The notes below the pieces were generated by a model. It was not told the DNA's origin. It was given only the letters and a program-made list of their open reading frames with translations, and did not search any database. A program made the translations under genes and the position numbers. A DNA stretch of 64,000 nt from Planctomycetota bacterium (GTDB lineage: Bacteria > Planctomycetota > JAJSAM01 > JAJVHW01): positions 1 through 64,000 of the forward strand of contig JAJRPF010000027.1 in the NCBI GenBank assembly GCA_024280885.1, given 5' to 3'. Below, one piece after another: positions 51,182 through 60,688 of this stretch (position 1 is its first letter; the number at the start of each line of letters is the position of its first letter).

Positions 51182-54151
51182 ATGATCGCAAACAACAGGC
51201 GCAGGTTCAGCCTGGTCACCGGATTGGCGCTGCTCGCCCTGGTCGGCTGCACAGGACCGACGAGCACATCCGAGACCACCACCGCATCGACCGACGAGGC
51301 CAGCGCGGCGCTTCCCGAGCCCGTCGCCGAGAACTCGGCGACAGCCGAAGCGGTAGCAGAGACGGCAGCGCCCGCCGCCAAGGCCCCGCGCACAGCCGAG
51401 CCACGACCGTGGGAGCACGAGACGTCGGATATCCCCGTCGATCCGCGCATCAACTTCGGCGCGTTCGCGAACGGCATGCGCTGGGCGTGGGCCTCGCACG
51501 CCGAGCCGAAGGAGCGCGTCTACGTGCGCCTCCACGTGAACATCGGCAGTCTGGCCGAGACCGAGAGCGAGCGGGGCATGGCCCACTTCCTCGAACACAT
51601 GGCGTTCAACGGTTCGAAGAACTTCCCCGCCGGAACGCTCATCGAGTGGTTCCAGAACAACGGGATGTCGTTCGGTGCCGATACCAACGCGCACACGGCA
51701 TTCAGCGAGACGGTCTACAAACTCGACCTTCCGAAGAACGACCCAAAGACCATTCGCGACGGATTGCGTGTGCTGCGCGACTTCGCCGACGGGATGCTGA
51801 TCGCGAGCGAAGAGGTCGAGGCCGAGAAGGGTGTGATCGACGGCGAGCAGCGCGAGCGCGACTCCGCTGGCTTCCGCGTGCTGATCAAGCAACTCGACAT
51901 CGCCTTCAAGGGCACGCGCATCGGCGTGCGACTTCCGATCGGCACGAAGCCGATCCGCGACGAGTTCTCCGCCGAGTCGGTGCGCGCGTTCTACGAGCGC
52001 TGGTACCGCCCCGAGCACATGACACTCGTCGTTGTCGGCGACCTCGGCGAGACGGACCCGGTCCCGATGCTCGCCGAGGCCTTCGCCGACATGCCGGTGC
52101 CCGCCGTCGCACTGACGCAGGAGCCCGGCCCGGGCAAGCCCGACAGCTACAAGCACGCATTCGCGATCTACGAGAATGAGATCCCGACCGTGCAGCTCTC
52201 ATTCGGCCGCCTGAAGCCGTACGTGAAGACGCCCGTCACGATCGCCGAGTGGACAAAGGACATGCCGCTCGGCTACGCGCGCCGCATGCTGAACATGCGC
52301 TTCCGCGAGCTTGCCAAGAAGGAGGACTCGCCGTTCCTGAGCGCCAGTGCGGCGAGCCAGTCCGCGTTCGAGGTCTTCGACGGCGAGGGTCTCGATGTGA
52401 GCTGCACGCCCGAGAAGTGGAAAGAGGCGCTCGCCGCGGGCGAGCAAGAGTTGCGCCGGGCTCTCGAGCACGGCTTCCAGCAGGCTGAGCTCGACGAGGT
52501 GCGTGCCAACGTTCTACGCGCGCTCGACGAGGGCGTAGCACGCGAGGCAACCGCCCCGAGCCGCGCACTCTTGGGCAGCATCCTCGCAGCAACCGAGAAC
52601 CCGATGGTGGCGACGAACGCGGAGACGCGCCGCGACATCCTGCGCCCGGCTATCGAAGCGCTGAGCGTCGCGTCTTGCCACGCAGCGTTCGTGGCCGCGT
52701 GGTCGGAGGGAGAGCTCTCGCTCACGTCCACCGGCAATCTGGATCTCGGAGACACCGCCGCGGAACAACTCCGCAGCGTCTACGAGGCCAGCACGAAGGT
52801 TCCTGTCGAGGCGAACAAGGCGACCGACACGAGCGCGTTCGCGTACGCCTCGGACGCTGCGAAGGCGGGCAAGATCGCCAGCCGCAAGCACATCGACGAT
52901 CTCGACTTCACCACGGTGACGTTCGAGAACGGCGTCGCGCTGAACATCAAGCGCACGGAGTTCCGCGAGAAGCAAATCATCCTGTCGGTCGACGTCGGCG
53001 AAGGTCGCCTGACGCTCGATCCGAAGGACGTCCTGGTCCTGCCGATGGTCGGGTCGCCGGTCATGAACGGCGGTGGGCTCGAGGCGCACAGCGCCGACGA
53101 CCTGCGCCGACTCACCGCGGGCAAGCAGGTCGGTATCGGCTTCGGTATGGGCCAAGATCGCTTCTCGTTCAGCGGCGGCACGACCGCCGAGGATCTGCTG
53201 ATGGAATGCGAACTCGCCGTCGCCTATCTCCAGGCGCCGGGTTGGCGGGACGACGGCGTGATCCAGCTTCGCCGTCTGTTCCCGCTGAGGATCCAGCAGA
53301 TGGAGCACAGCCATCGGGGCCCGGCGATCAAGGAGTTCATGCCGGCCCTCTTCGATGGCGACCCGCGCATCGGCTTCCCGACCGAGGATGCCGTGAACGC
53401 AGTCGGAGTCGAGGAGGTCAAGGCGTGGCTCACGCCGATCTTCGCCGACGCACCGATCGAGATCTCGTTGGTCGGCGACCTCGACATCGAGGAGACGATC
53501 AAGATCATCGCGCAGACGTTCGGCACGCTGCCGAAGCGCCGCGAGTGGAACCGCTTCGAGGAGCGGCGCGTGATGCCGGCGCCGAAGTCGGGCATCAAGC
53601 AGACGCACGAAATCGCCACGCAGATCCCGAAGTCGCTCGCACTCATCGCATTCCCGATGACCGACGGCATCGACATGCTGCGCCGTCGCAAGCTCCAGAT
53701 GCTCCACACGGTCGTCAGCGATCGTCTGCGCCTCGAGGTGCGCGAGAAGCTGGGCGCGGCCTACTCTCCCGGCTCGGGAGTACAGATCAGCACCGTCAGC
53801 CCCGGCGTCGGCATGCTGATGATGCAGGCCATGGCCGACCCGGACAAGGTGGACACGCTCGTCGAGGCCTGCCTCGCCGTGGCCGACTCACTCGCCACGG
53901 AAGGCGTGACGGACGAGGAATTGGATCGCCTGCGCGAACCTATTCTCAACCGTCGACGCGACGCGAAGCGTCAGAACGGATACTGGCTCAACGTCATCTC
54001 GCGCGCACAGACCGACCCCGCGCATCTCGACAACGTGCGCTCCGGCGATGCGTTCTACGAGTCCGTGAAGGCCGCCGATCTCACGCCGCTCGCGAAGGAG
54101 TATCTCCCGAGCACGCGCGCGTCGATCCTGATCGTCAACCCCGCGAAGTAG
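51182..54151 (+). CDS. M16-family zinc metalloprotease, lipoprotein
   Basis: 989 residues from ATG 51182, with GGAGAACGGCAG upstream. A lipobox signal (LALLALVGC, Cys23) and a Thr/Ala/Pro-rich linker lead. The first M16 domain carries the inverted zinc motif HFLEH (residues 135-139) with its third ligand Glu about 80 residues later in EEVEAEKGVI. Two M16_C-like domains and a second N-like domain without the motif follow (FTTVTFENGVALNIKRTEFR; SLVGDLDIEETIKIIAQTFG; LRLEVREKLGAAYSPG), the pitrilysin layout. It probably degrades peptides at or in the envelope. It ends with TAG, converging on the DTW gene across a clear terminator. Confidence 0.93.
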   Translation: MIANNRRRFSLVTGLALLALVGCTGPTSTSETTTASTDEASAALPEPVAENSATAEAVAETAAPAAKAPRTAEPRPWEHETSDIPVDPRINFGAFANGMRWAWASHAEPKERVYVRLHVNIGSLAETESERGMAHFLEHMAFNGSKNFPAGTLIEWFQNNGMSFGADTNAHTAFSETVYKLDLPKNDPKTIRDGLRVLRDFADGMLIASEEVEAEKGVIDGEQRERDSAGFRVLIKQLDIAFKGTRIGVRLPIGTKPIRDEFSAESVRAFYERWYRPEHMTLVVVGDLGETDPVPMLAEAFADMPVPAVALTQEPGPGKPDSYKHAFAIYENEIPTVQLSFGRLKPYVKTPVTIAEWTKDMPLGYARRMLNMRFRELAKKEDSPFLSASAASQSAFEVFDGEGLDVSCTPEKWKEALAAGEQELRRALEHGFQQAELDEVRANVLRALDEGVAREATAPSRALLGSILAATENPMVATNAETRRDILRPAIEALSVASCHAAFVAAWSEGELSLTSTGNLDLGDTAAEQLRSVYEASTKVPVEANKATDTSAFAYASDAAKAGKIASRKHIDDLDFTTVTFENGVALNIKRTEFREKQIILSVDVGEGRLTLDPKDVLVLPMVGSPVMNGGGLEAHSADDLRRLTAGKQVGIGFGMGQDRFSFSGGTTAEDLLMECELAVAYLQAPGWRDDGVIQLRRLFPLRIQQMEHSHRGPAIKEFMPALFDGDPRIGFPTEDAVNAVGVEEVKAWLTPIFADAPIEISLVGDLDIEETIKIIAQTFGTLPKRREWNRFEERRVMPAPKSGIKQTHEIATQIPKSLALIAFPMTDGIDMLRRRKLQMLHTVVSDRLRLEVREKLGAAYSPGSGVQISTVSPGVGMLMMQAMADPDKVDTLVEACLAVADSLATEGVTDEELDRLREPILNRRRDAKRQNGYWLNVISRAQTDPAHLDNVRSGDAFYESVKAADLTPLAKEYLPSTRASILIVNPAK

Positions 54152-54225
54152 GCGTGGCGGCTGCCGGTCGACGCGCTCTCTGCGTCCGGTCCGGCGCCAT
54201 CTCATTCAGAGACTCACTCAACGTC

Positions 54226-54252
54226 GAAGGGCGCCACACCGTGGCGCCCTTC
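54226..54252. terminator. Bidirectional intrinsic-type terminator
   Basis: GAAGGGCGCCAC (54226-54237) and GTGGCGCCCTTC (54241-54252) are exact reverse complements around an ACC loop. The stem is flanked by A- and T-containing sequence on both sides. It lies between the convergent M16 protease and DTW genes and should serve both. Confidence 0.8.
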
Positions 54253-54307
54253 TTCGATTCTCCGGCCTGTCAGCGACCCAGCACGAAGCGATCTCTCGCA
54301 AGATTCC

Positions 54308-55513
54308 TCACGCCTCCGGTGGTCCGGGCAACGCGCGCCACGCGGCGAGGATGCTGATCAGCATTCCCAGCCGCTGCCCCGCGCGTCCCGCCGGGAGGTC
54401 GATCACAGGCGCGCCGCCAACGGACGCCGCGTAGCTCTCCAACGTGCCGTTCTTGCGGTTGGTCAAGATGCGCGCCGCCTGCCGCAGGTCGAGGAACGTC
54501 CCACCGGGGAGCACGCCGCCGCACTCCTTGAACATGCGTAGCCCGTGGTGCCCCCACGAGCAGACCACATCGGTCGGCCGCGTGAAGTCGCCGAACCTCC
54601 GCAGGAATTCTTCGATCGTAGTGCCACCACGCAGCGACGCGGCCGTGAGACCCGTGTGCCGAGGCGCATCGGCAGCCAAAGGATGACGCGGCGCAACGAC
54701 GGCTACGAAGGTCGCGCCGGTACTCGGACGGTGCGCGACCCAATGCACCAACTCGTCGCCCAACGCGTGCTCGGGCGTATCCCACGGCCACGCGTTCGCG
54801 TCACCGGAGACAAGGACCAGATCGTCGTAGCGCTCACGGATCGCCGCGGGCAGACGCTCGGCTGGCGAGAGCACCGGCCGCGGGCGCGCCTTGCGTGGAC
54901 GTGGCGCACGCGCCTGCGCAGCCAACTGCGCATCGACCATCGCGTCCATTGGTTCGAGCAGCGCGAGGAAGCGCTCCGGGTCGCCCTCGAGCGCCCCGAG
55001 CACATGGACGAGCGCCTCCAGCGTCGATACGTACTCGGCACGCGGTTCCTTGCGGATGCGGTAGTTCGACGGCGCGGGGGCGGTGAACGCGTAGCGCGGC
55101 AGCGCGGCGAGTTGCGGATTGTCGCGGACGAGACCGCGCGCCTGTGACCACGTGCCGTCCACGACGATCAGCGTGACAGGCGACGTCGGCGGATCGGCGA
55201 GGATGTCCCGCGCGTCGGGCCCGGGATAGAGCAGGATCGGCGGACGCTCCGGGTCGGCGCACGCGGCGCGGAGGGCCTCGCTCTCGTCCCAATGCGTGCC
55301 GACATGCAGACTGGCCTGCGGCAAGCACAGGTTTGCCATGTGGGCCGTCCCGATCGGCATCCCCTTCTCGGCCGGATGCTGCAAGATCACGATACGCGTG
55401 CGCGTCTCGATCGACGTCAGCGCGGCGCAGTAGCAGACACTGAGCGGGCGCTCGCAGCGGCGACACATCGTACGCGGCGTGCGCGCGCCGGAGCGGGCAT
55501 CTGCGGGCGTCAT
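54308..55513 (-). CDS. DTW-domain tRNA-uridine aminocarboxypropyltransferase-like protein with extra C-terminal domain
   Basis: 401 residues from ATG 55513; the start at 55585 would overlap rnhA by 44 bp. DTW enzymes add a 3-amino-3-carboxypropyl group from SAM to tRNA uridines. The N-terminal CRRCERPLSVCYC (Cys17, 20, 27, 29) is the family's zinc cluster. IVILQHPAEK, GTAHMANLCL and LIVVDGTWSQA follow; the last holds the DTW motif as DGTW. The DTW domain ends near residue 200. A basic linker (RAPRPRKARPRP) leads into about 170 extra residues, with HTGLTAASLRGGTTIEEFL and FLDLRQAARIL recalling DnaQ-type exonuclease folds, though catalytic residues are not clearly conserved. Confidence 0.82.
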   Translation of the reverse strand: MTPADARSGARTPRTMCRRCERPLSVCYCAALTSIETRTRIVILQHPAEKGMPIGTAHMANLCLPQASLHVGTHWDESEALRAACADPERPPILLYPGPDARDILADPPTSPVTLIVVDGTWSQARGLVRDNPQLAALPRYAFTAPAPSNYRIRKEPRAEYVSTLEALVHVLGALEGDPERFLALLEPMDAMVDAQLAAQARAPRPRKARPRPVLSPAERLPAAIRERYDDLVLVSGDANAWPWDTPEHALGDELVHWVAHRPSTGATFVAVVAPRHPLAADAPRHTGLTAASLRGGTTIEEFLRRFGDFTRPTDVVCSWGHHGLRMFKECGGVLPGGTFLDLRQAARILTNRKNGTLESYAASVGGAPVIDLPAGRAGQRLGMLISILAAWRALPGPPEA

Positions 55514-55541
55514 GAGACCAACGAATTCATGCGCGAGGAGC

Positions 55542-56210
55542 TCACGCGCCGTCGCGGCGCCAGGCCGACGCCAGGCTATCCGCATACTCGTTCCAGCGAT
55601 TCCCCGAGTGCGCGGCGATCCACTCGACCTTGCAGTCCGGATGGGCGCCCCGCAGAGCGAAGAGCTCCTTCACGAGATCGAGGTTCTTGATGGGTCCCGT
55701 CTTGCGCGTCCACCCGCGTGCCTTCCACGCCGCGGCCCACTGCTCGACCGTGTTGACACACAAGCGACTGTCCGTCCGCACGACGGCGGTCGAGTCCTCC
55801 GGAAGCAAGCGGAACGCCTCGATCAGAGCCATCAACTCCATACGATTGTTGGTGGTCTGCGGATCCTGACCGCTGCGCTCCGCGCGGATCTCGCCGTCCT
55901 CGACCCACACGACACCCCAGCCACCGGGACCGGGATTCGGAACCGACGATCCATCGGTGAAGACGCCACTCGTCGGCCCGCCGGTGTACTTCGCGAGCAC
56001 CTGCGCGGTCGTGAGGTTCTCTTCGCCCGCGCCGCGCTTGCCGCCCGAACGCCGACCACCGCGCTTCGCCTTGCCGCCCCCGCCACCACTCGGCTTCTTC
56101 TTCGGCGAGTGTTCCCGGCAGTACGTCGGCTCCCACGACGGGTACTTGTCGAGCGCCGATTGGGGCACAGAGAACTCAGCAGAGCAGACCTGACACGCGA
56201 ATTTCGGCAT
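55542..56210 (-). CDS. rnhA: Ribonuclease HI with N-terminal zinc-ribbon-like segment
   Basis: 222 residues from ATG 56210. RNase HI cuts the RNA strand of RNA-DNA hybrids. The catalytic domain starts near residue 80: FTDGSSVPNPGPGGWGVVW (Asp86), NNRMELMALIEAF (Glu125), VRTDSRLCVNTVEQWAAAW (Asp147) and AHSGNRWNEYADSLA (His201, Asp211). All four metal ligands are present. The first 60 residues are extra: FACQVCSAEF and YCREH could bind zinc, followed by a Gly/Lys/Arg linker. The stop lies 28 bp from the DTW gene start. Confidence 0.93.
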   Translation of the reverse strand: MPKFACQVCSAEFSVPQSALDKYPSWEPTYCREHSPKKKPSGGGGGKAKRGGRRSGGKRGAGEENLTTAQVLAKYTGGPTSGVFTDGSSVPNPGPGGWGVVWVEDGEIRAERSGQDPQTTNNRMELMALIEAFRLLPEDSTAVVRTDSRLCVNTVEQWAAAWKARGWTRKTGPIKNLDLVKELFALRGAHPDCKVEWIAAHSGNRWNEYADSLASAWRRDGA

Positions 56211-56302
56211 CGCAGAGACCGTACGACCGAGCCGCGTCCGCGCAAGTCTCGCCCGGGCTCAGGGGAAGCGGCGGCTGCGCCGAGTTGCCCGTTCGAGGCG
56301 CT

Positions 56303-56644
56303 TCAGATCCACGCGACGCAGGCGGCCAGGACGGCGGCGCCCACGAGCCCCAAGCCGCCCACGCGGGTCAGGAAACGGCGCAGACGCGGGAGTTCGGGGT
56401 ACGCGACGCGAACGCCCAGGAGGCCGCCGCCAGCGAGCGCCGAGAGCAGCGGCGGCGTGGCACCGAGCCAGAGCGAGACGTCGGCGTCCGTCGTCGCCGC
56501 CGCGTGGACCCAGATGACGCCCCATGCGAGCCCGAAGAGCGTGCCGAGCAGTGACACGACGAGCAGTAGATCGGCGACCGCGGTGGGCGACGGGTCGTCG
56601 CGTGTAGCCGCGCGACGCACTCCGATCGGTGGAGACCGTTGCAT
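56303..56644 (-). CDS. Small integral membrane protein (three predicted spans)
   Basis: 113 residues from ATG 56644, preceded by GGCTCTCGGA. Three hydrophobic helices: VADLLLVVSLLGTLFGLAWG, PPLLSALAGGGLLGVRVAY and GGLGLVGAAVLAACVAWI. No recognised family. Similar in size and topology to the 27879 gene but not clearly related. Confidence 0.65.
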   Translation of the reverse strand: MQRSPPIGVRRAATRDDPSPTAVADLLLVVSLLGTLFGLAWGVIWVHAAATTDADVSLWLGATPPLLSALAGGGLLGVRVAYPELPRLRRFLTRVGGLGLVGAAVLAACVAWI

Positions 56645-56727
56645 TCCGAGAGCCTACGCTCCACGGGTCACGTGCGCAGTGACCACGGTCTCGCCCGGAC
56701 GTGGAGTTCGACGGCGCGACGCGCCGA

Positions 56728-59700
56728 TCAGTCGGGCAGGGTGAACTCCACGCCATCCGTCCCGGCGGTCAGCTCGCCCAGATCGACGAAGCGCCCGCTC
56801 GGGAGCGGATTGCCGTCGGCGTCGGTGCCACGAACGAAGGCGCGGACGCGATACGCGCCCTCGTCGAGACCCTGAGCGACAAATGCGCCGTTTTCGTCAC
56901 ACGCCACCCAGCTACTCGTGTTGGTCTCCGAATGCGCAAGCGAGAGGCCCTGCTTCGCGACGCCGGCGCCCGCCGCGTCCACGACACGCCCCGTCGTCGT
57001 CAGACCAATCTCGACGACGATACGGATACCGGTCGCCCCCGGTCGTGTCGGCGCGGATCGCGAAACACGATACTGACCCCCCTGCGCTTCCAGCACGTAC
57101 TCGGCGTCATCTGCGAGTCCGGTGATCGTGAACGAACCGTCCGGGGAACTCCCGACGCTATTCACCTGGTCGCCGTTCAGCCGAGCGTTCACGCGCAACC
57201 CGCCCACGCCCTTCCCGTCCGCGTCCTGAACGACGCCGGAGATACTCGCTCCCGTCGAGAGCGTGAGCCGGACGTTGGTCATGCCCGCGGCCACGCGCGC
57301 CCCGCCTTTCAACACGAGGGCGCGGTCCTCAGCAGACCCTCCACCTCCGTAGTTCTGACGTGCGATCCCGTAGTTGCCGGATTGCAGTGCATCGAACGAG
57401 AACGTCCCATCCGACGCCGTCTGCGTGGTGTGCCAGGACTGCATTGTCTGCGGCTCGCCGTCCTCGAGGATTCGACGCGCGGAGAGCGTCTCATCCGCGC
57501 GTGAATCGCCCCTCTCATCCACAAGCACGCCGCTGATCTTGAGCCCGACCGTCATCCGGATCGCGACGTCCTGCGTGCCAAGCGCGACTCCCGGCAATCG
57601 CACGTTCTGGTAGCCGTTCTGACCGCCTGCGGCGATCGTGAACGTGTCCTGATCGAGGCCCACGATCTCGAAGTTCCCGTTCGCGTCGGTCTGCGCGACG
57701 CGCCAGAAATTCGGGCGTCCGTCTTGCACCGCATTCTCGCGCTGGGCGTTCACCTGCATGGCCGCGATCGGCTCGCCGAGCGCATCGGTGACGCGCCCAC
57801 TGATGGTACCTCCCGCCTCGACCGTGATCGCCAGGTCGGACATCCCTGCGTCCACGGAGTCCAACGTGACCGCTGCGATATTCAGCGCTCCTCCCCCCCA
57901 AGGCGCCATCGCCGTCACGCGGTACTTTCCGGTCGAGAGGTTCGGGATGCGGAACGAGCCGTCGGAGCCGCTGACGATCTGCTGCGAGCCGAATATCTGC
58001 GGATCGCTCAGCGGGCTCAGCGGCTGCGCCTGGATGTTCGCGCCCTCCGCTGGGGAGCCATCCGCAAAGCGGACGAAGCCCGCGATCTCAAGTGCTGGTG
58101 CCAGCTTGACTTCCACGTCCTTCTTCGCTGGCACCGTCACGTTAACCTTGCCCTCGACATAGCCACTCGCGGAGATGACGAGCCGAAACTTCCCATCGCC
58201 AAGCGCGGGCAATTCGAATGCCCCCTCGGAGTCGGTCACGGCGAACACTGGACGCTGGATGTTCTGCTCGTACCACGGCTGCGAAGCGGCCATCGGATGC
58301 GCGCGGCCGAACTTCACGTGCGCGCCAGCGAGACCCTCGCCTGAGACCTTGTCAACGGCACGTCCACGCACTGTCGATCCCAGCGAACCCGCGAGATCGA
58401 CGGTGTACTCGTCCTGCCCCGCCACGACGTCGACAGGAGCACTCTCGACCGCCGCGAGTCCGCTGCAGACGGCGCGTACGACGAACTGCCCGCTCGTCAC
58501 GGCCAGCTTCAACTCGAACGTTCCGTCGGGGCCAACTGGAGTGCGGTCCACCCAGGCCCAACGACGATCGGGATCCTGCCAGTTCCACGGCTGCGCCGAG
58601 TCGGGCTTCGTGTACATGCCCAACTGCACGAACGCATCGCCGATGGTCGCGCCTTCGGGGACGCTGACCACACCCCGGACGACCGCCGCGGGGGCGAGAC
58701 GGATGACCACACCCTCGAGCGTCGTCCCCTCGGTGACGGTGACTCTCTCCGAGGAGTTCGAATACCCATCGCGGCTCGCGGTGATGGAGACCTCGACGTC
58801 CAATGCGAGTCCGCTCAGGCGGAACGCCCCGTCCTCGCCGGTCTCCGTCTCGCCCGTCCCCTTCCCCGAACCGACGATCCGCACGCGTGCTCCCGCGATC
58901 GGTGCGCCAAGTTGCGACTCGACGCGCCCGACCACGACGCCGCCTGTTTCCAGCGTGAAATTCTGCGCCACCTCACCGGAGCTAGGAATAGTGATGGACC
59001 ACGCCTTCGGTGCGCTGCCGTTCTGAAGCGCCTCCCACCACTGCTCGGGGAAGTCGCGCTGGAAGTACCCCTTCTGGACAATCTGCAAGAGCGCGTTCCC
59101 GGCTTCCAGCGTGTCTAAGCGATACGAACCATCGGGCTCGCTGGTCGCGTTGAAGCTGGTCCAACCCTGATTGGGTCGCGTGAGATGCAGCGTGAGGCGC
59201 GCGCCCGCCAACGGCCCGTCGGGCCCGCGAACGACACCTGTCAAGACGACGGCCTTCTTCAACGTGATGTCGTGCGTGATGTCATCGCCGTGATTGAGTG
59301 GCACCTGCTCCCATGCCTGGCCGGACTTTCGAACCACGACGTAGCCGGGCTTGTCCACGATCAACTGGTTGATCATCCCCTCAAGCAGCGTGTCGATGAC
59401 GTAGCGTCCTTCGCCGTCGGTCACGACCTCCGCGACGCGCGTCGATTGGCCTTGCCAACTCGTCGCTCGCACGGTCACACCGGGTACCGTCGCGCCGGTT
59501 TCCTCGAGTGTCACGGTGCCGCTCAGTCGCCCGCCGAGACGCAGGGTCACGTCGAGAGTCGCCACCCGCGGAACGACGATCAGGGCCACTTGCGCCGGGA
59601 TGCCGCCGGGGAGCGCAACCCAGATCGCCGTGTCGCCCACGTCGAGGCCATCCAGCCGAAATGCCCCGGTCTCGTCGGTCGTCGTGCGCGCGTGCAGCGG

Positions 59701-60570
59701 AGCGCTCGCGGGGCTCCAGGCCCCCCGCGCGTCCATCGCCATGACGATGGCACCGGCGACCGCCGCGTGGTTGTACTGCGTGACGTTGCCGACGACAGCG
59801 TGGCCCTTGAACAGGTGGATCGTCAGTTCGTGCGACTCCTCCTGCGCCTCGAGAGATCGCCCTCGGACACCGCCCATGGCGTAGCCGGGCGCCGTCGCGC
59901 GGAACGTGTAGTTGCTAACAGCGAGCGCGGGAAAGTGCGCACGTCCATCAGCGGCGGTCGTCGCCTCCCCGACCGCGACGGGTACGACGCCGATCTGCGC
60001 CATGCGCTTGCTCCAGTCCACGCCGGTCGCCGACTGGTTCACGAACGCGCCGACACGGGCGCCCGGAATCGGCGCACCGCGGGTGTCCTGGACGAGCGCG
60101 ACAACCGAGACGGCGACGTCGAGACGCAGCGTTCCGACGTCGCGTTCCTCGCGCCGGTCGAGCGCAATACCCGGCACACGGACGGGCGCGAACTCCTCCA
60201 CGATCAGCGAGACCTCGTACGGGCCGCCGGGCGGCAACTCGGCGAAGCGAAACTCTCCGGCAGCGCCCGTCGTGACGGTTCGCCCGGCGAGTCCCGGCAG
60301 CGAGAGAGAGACCGTCACGCCTTCGGCGATCTCCTGCTGACGGCCCCGGACGACGACACCGCGTACGGAGGCGCTCCCTGTCCGGCTGGCACGCCGCCGG
60401 CCGGGCGCCGCGTCAGCCGTGGGCTCATCGACGACGACCTGTGCGTGTTCCGGCTCGTCGCCGGTTGTCGACTCCGCCTCGGGATCCTGCATCACGAGCC
60501 ACAGCGCTCCACCGACGAGCGTCGCGATCCCGAGTACGGCACCGGCGACGACTTTCGCTTGCGTTCCCAT
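56728..60570 (-). CDS. Very large carboxypeptidase-regulatory-like (Ig-like) repeat protein
   Basis: 1280 residues from ATG 60570, with GGGGAGG upstream; longer readings to 60753 precede this start. A single hydrophobic span (VVAGAVLGIATLVGGALWLV) is followed by an acidic linker. The rest is a long series of beta-sandwich domains of carboxypeptidase-regulatory-like type, with the repeated pattern V-G-V-D-G-P-G-V-A and DG-F-L-L-G-Y-L, for example GRVESQLGAPIAGARVRIVG and GPDGPLAGARLTLHL. A dozen or so copies are visible. They recall the exported half of the tethered sigma factor at 6840. Probably envelope-anchored and extracytoplasmic; function unknown. Confidence 0.8.
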   Translation of the reverse strand: MGTQAKVVAGAVLGIATLVGGALWLVMQDPEAESTTGDEPEHAQVVVDEPTADAAPGRRRASRTGSASVRGVVVRGRQQEIAEGVTVSLSLPGLAGRTVTTGAAGEFRFAELPPGGPYEVSLIVEEFAPVRVPGIALDRREERDVGTLRLDVAVSVVALVQDTRGAPIPGARVGAFVNQSATGVDWSKRMAQIGVVPVAVGEATTAADGRAHFPALAVSNYTFRATAPGYAMGGVRGRSLEAQEESHELTIHLFKGHAVVGNVTQYNHAAVAGAIVMAMDARGAWSPASAPLHARTTTDETGAFRLDGLDVGDTAIWVALPGGIPAQVALIVVPRVATLDVTLRLGGRLSGTVTLEETGATVPGVTVRATSWQGQSTRVAEVVTDGEGRYVIDTLLEGMINQLIVDKPGYVVVRKSGQAWEQVPLNHGDDITHDITLKKAVVLTGVVRGPDGPLAGARLTLHLTRPNQGWTSFNATSEPDGSYRLDTLEAGNALLQIVQKGYFQRDFPEQWWEALQNGSAPKAWSITIPSSGEVAQNFTLETGGVVVGRVESQLGAPIAGARVRIVGSGKGTGETETGEDGAFRLSGLALDVEVSITASRDGYSNSSERVTVTEGTTLEGVVIRLAPAAVVRGVVSVPEGATIGDAFVQLGMYTKPDSAQPWNWQDPDRRWAWVDRTPVGPDGTFELKLAVTSGQFVVRAVCSGLAAVESAPVDVVAGQDEYTVDLAGSLGSTVRGRAVDKVSGEGLAGAHVKFGRAHPMAASQPWYEQNIQRPVFAVTDSEGAFELPALGDGKFRLVISASGYVEGKVNVTVPAKKDVEVKLAPALEIAGFVRFADGSPAEGANIQAQPLSPLSDPQIFGSQQIVSGSDGSFRIPNLSTGKYRVTAMAPWGGGALNIAAVTLDSVDAGMSDLAITVEAGGTISGRVTDALGEPIAAMQVNAQRENAVQDGRPNFWRVAQTDANGNFEIVGLDQDTFTIAAGGQNGYQNVRLPGVALGTQDVAIRMTVGLKISGVLVDERGDSRADETLSARRILEDGEPQTMQSWHTTQTASDGTFSFDALQSGNYGIARQNYGGGGSAEDRALVLKGGARVAAGMTNVRLTLSTGASISGVVQDADGKGVGGLRVNARLNGDQVNSVGSSPDGSFTITGLADDAEYVLEAQGGQYRVSRSAPTRPGATGIRIVVEIGLTTTGRVVDAAGAGVAKQGLSLAHSETNTSSWVACDENGAFVAQGLDEGAYRVRAFVRGTDADGNPLPSGRFVDLGELTAGTDGVEFTLPD

Positions 60571-60620
60571 CCGAGTCCTCCCCACGAGGTTGATCCCCAT
60601 GTTGGACGAACGAGGCGCAC

Positions 60621-60670
60621 TTAGGGCCCGCGCAAGAATATCTTCCGGGATTCGGGCGGCGGCGGCGGCG
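60621..60670. repeat. Second palindromic repeat family, single arm
   Basis: TTAGGGCCCGCGCAAGAATA followed by TCTTCCGGGATTCGG closely matches the right-end arm (reverse complement) of the element at 27547-27717. The other arm is missing. It lies in the 118-bp gap between the ATP-grasp gene stop and the start of the next gene. Confidence 0.7.
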
Positions 60671-60688
60671 CTACGCGACCCGCCGGGT

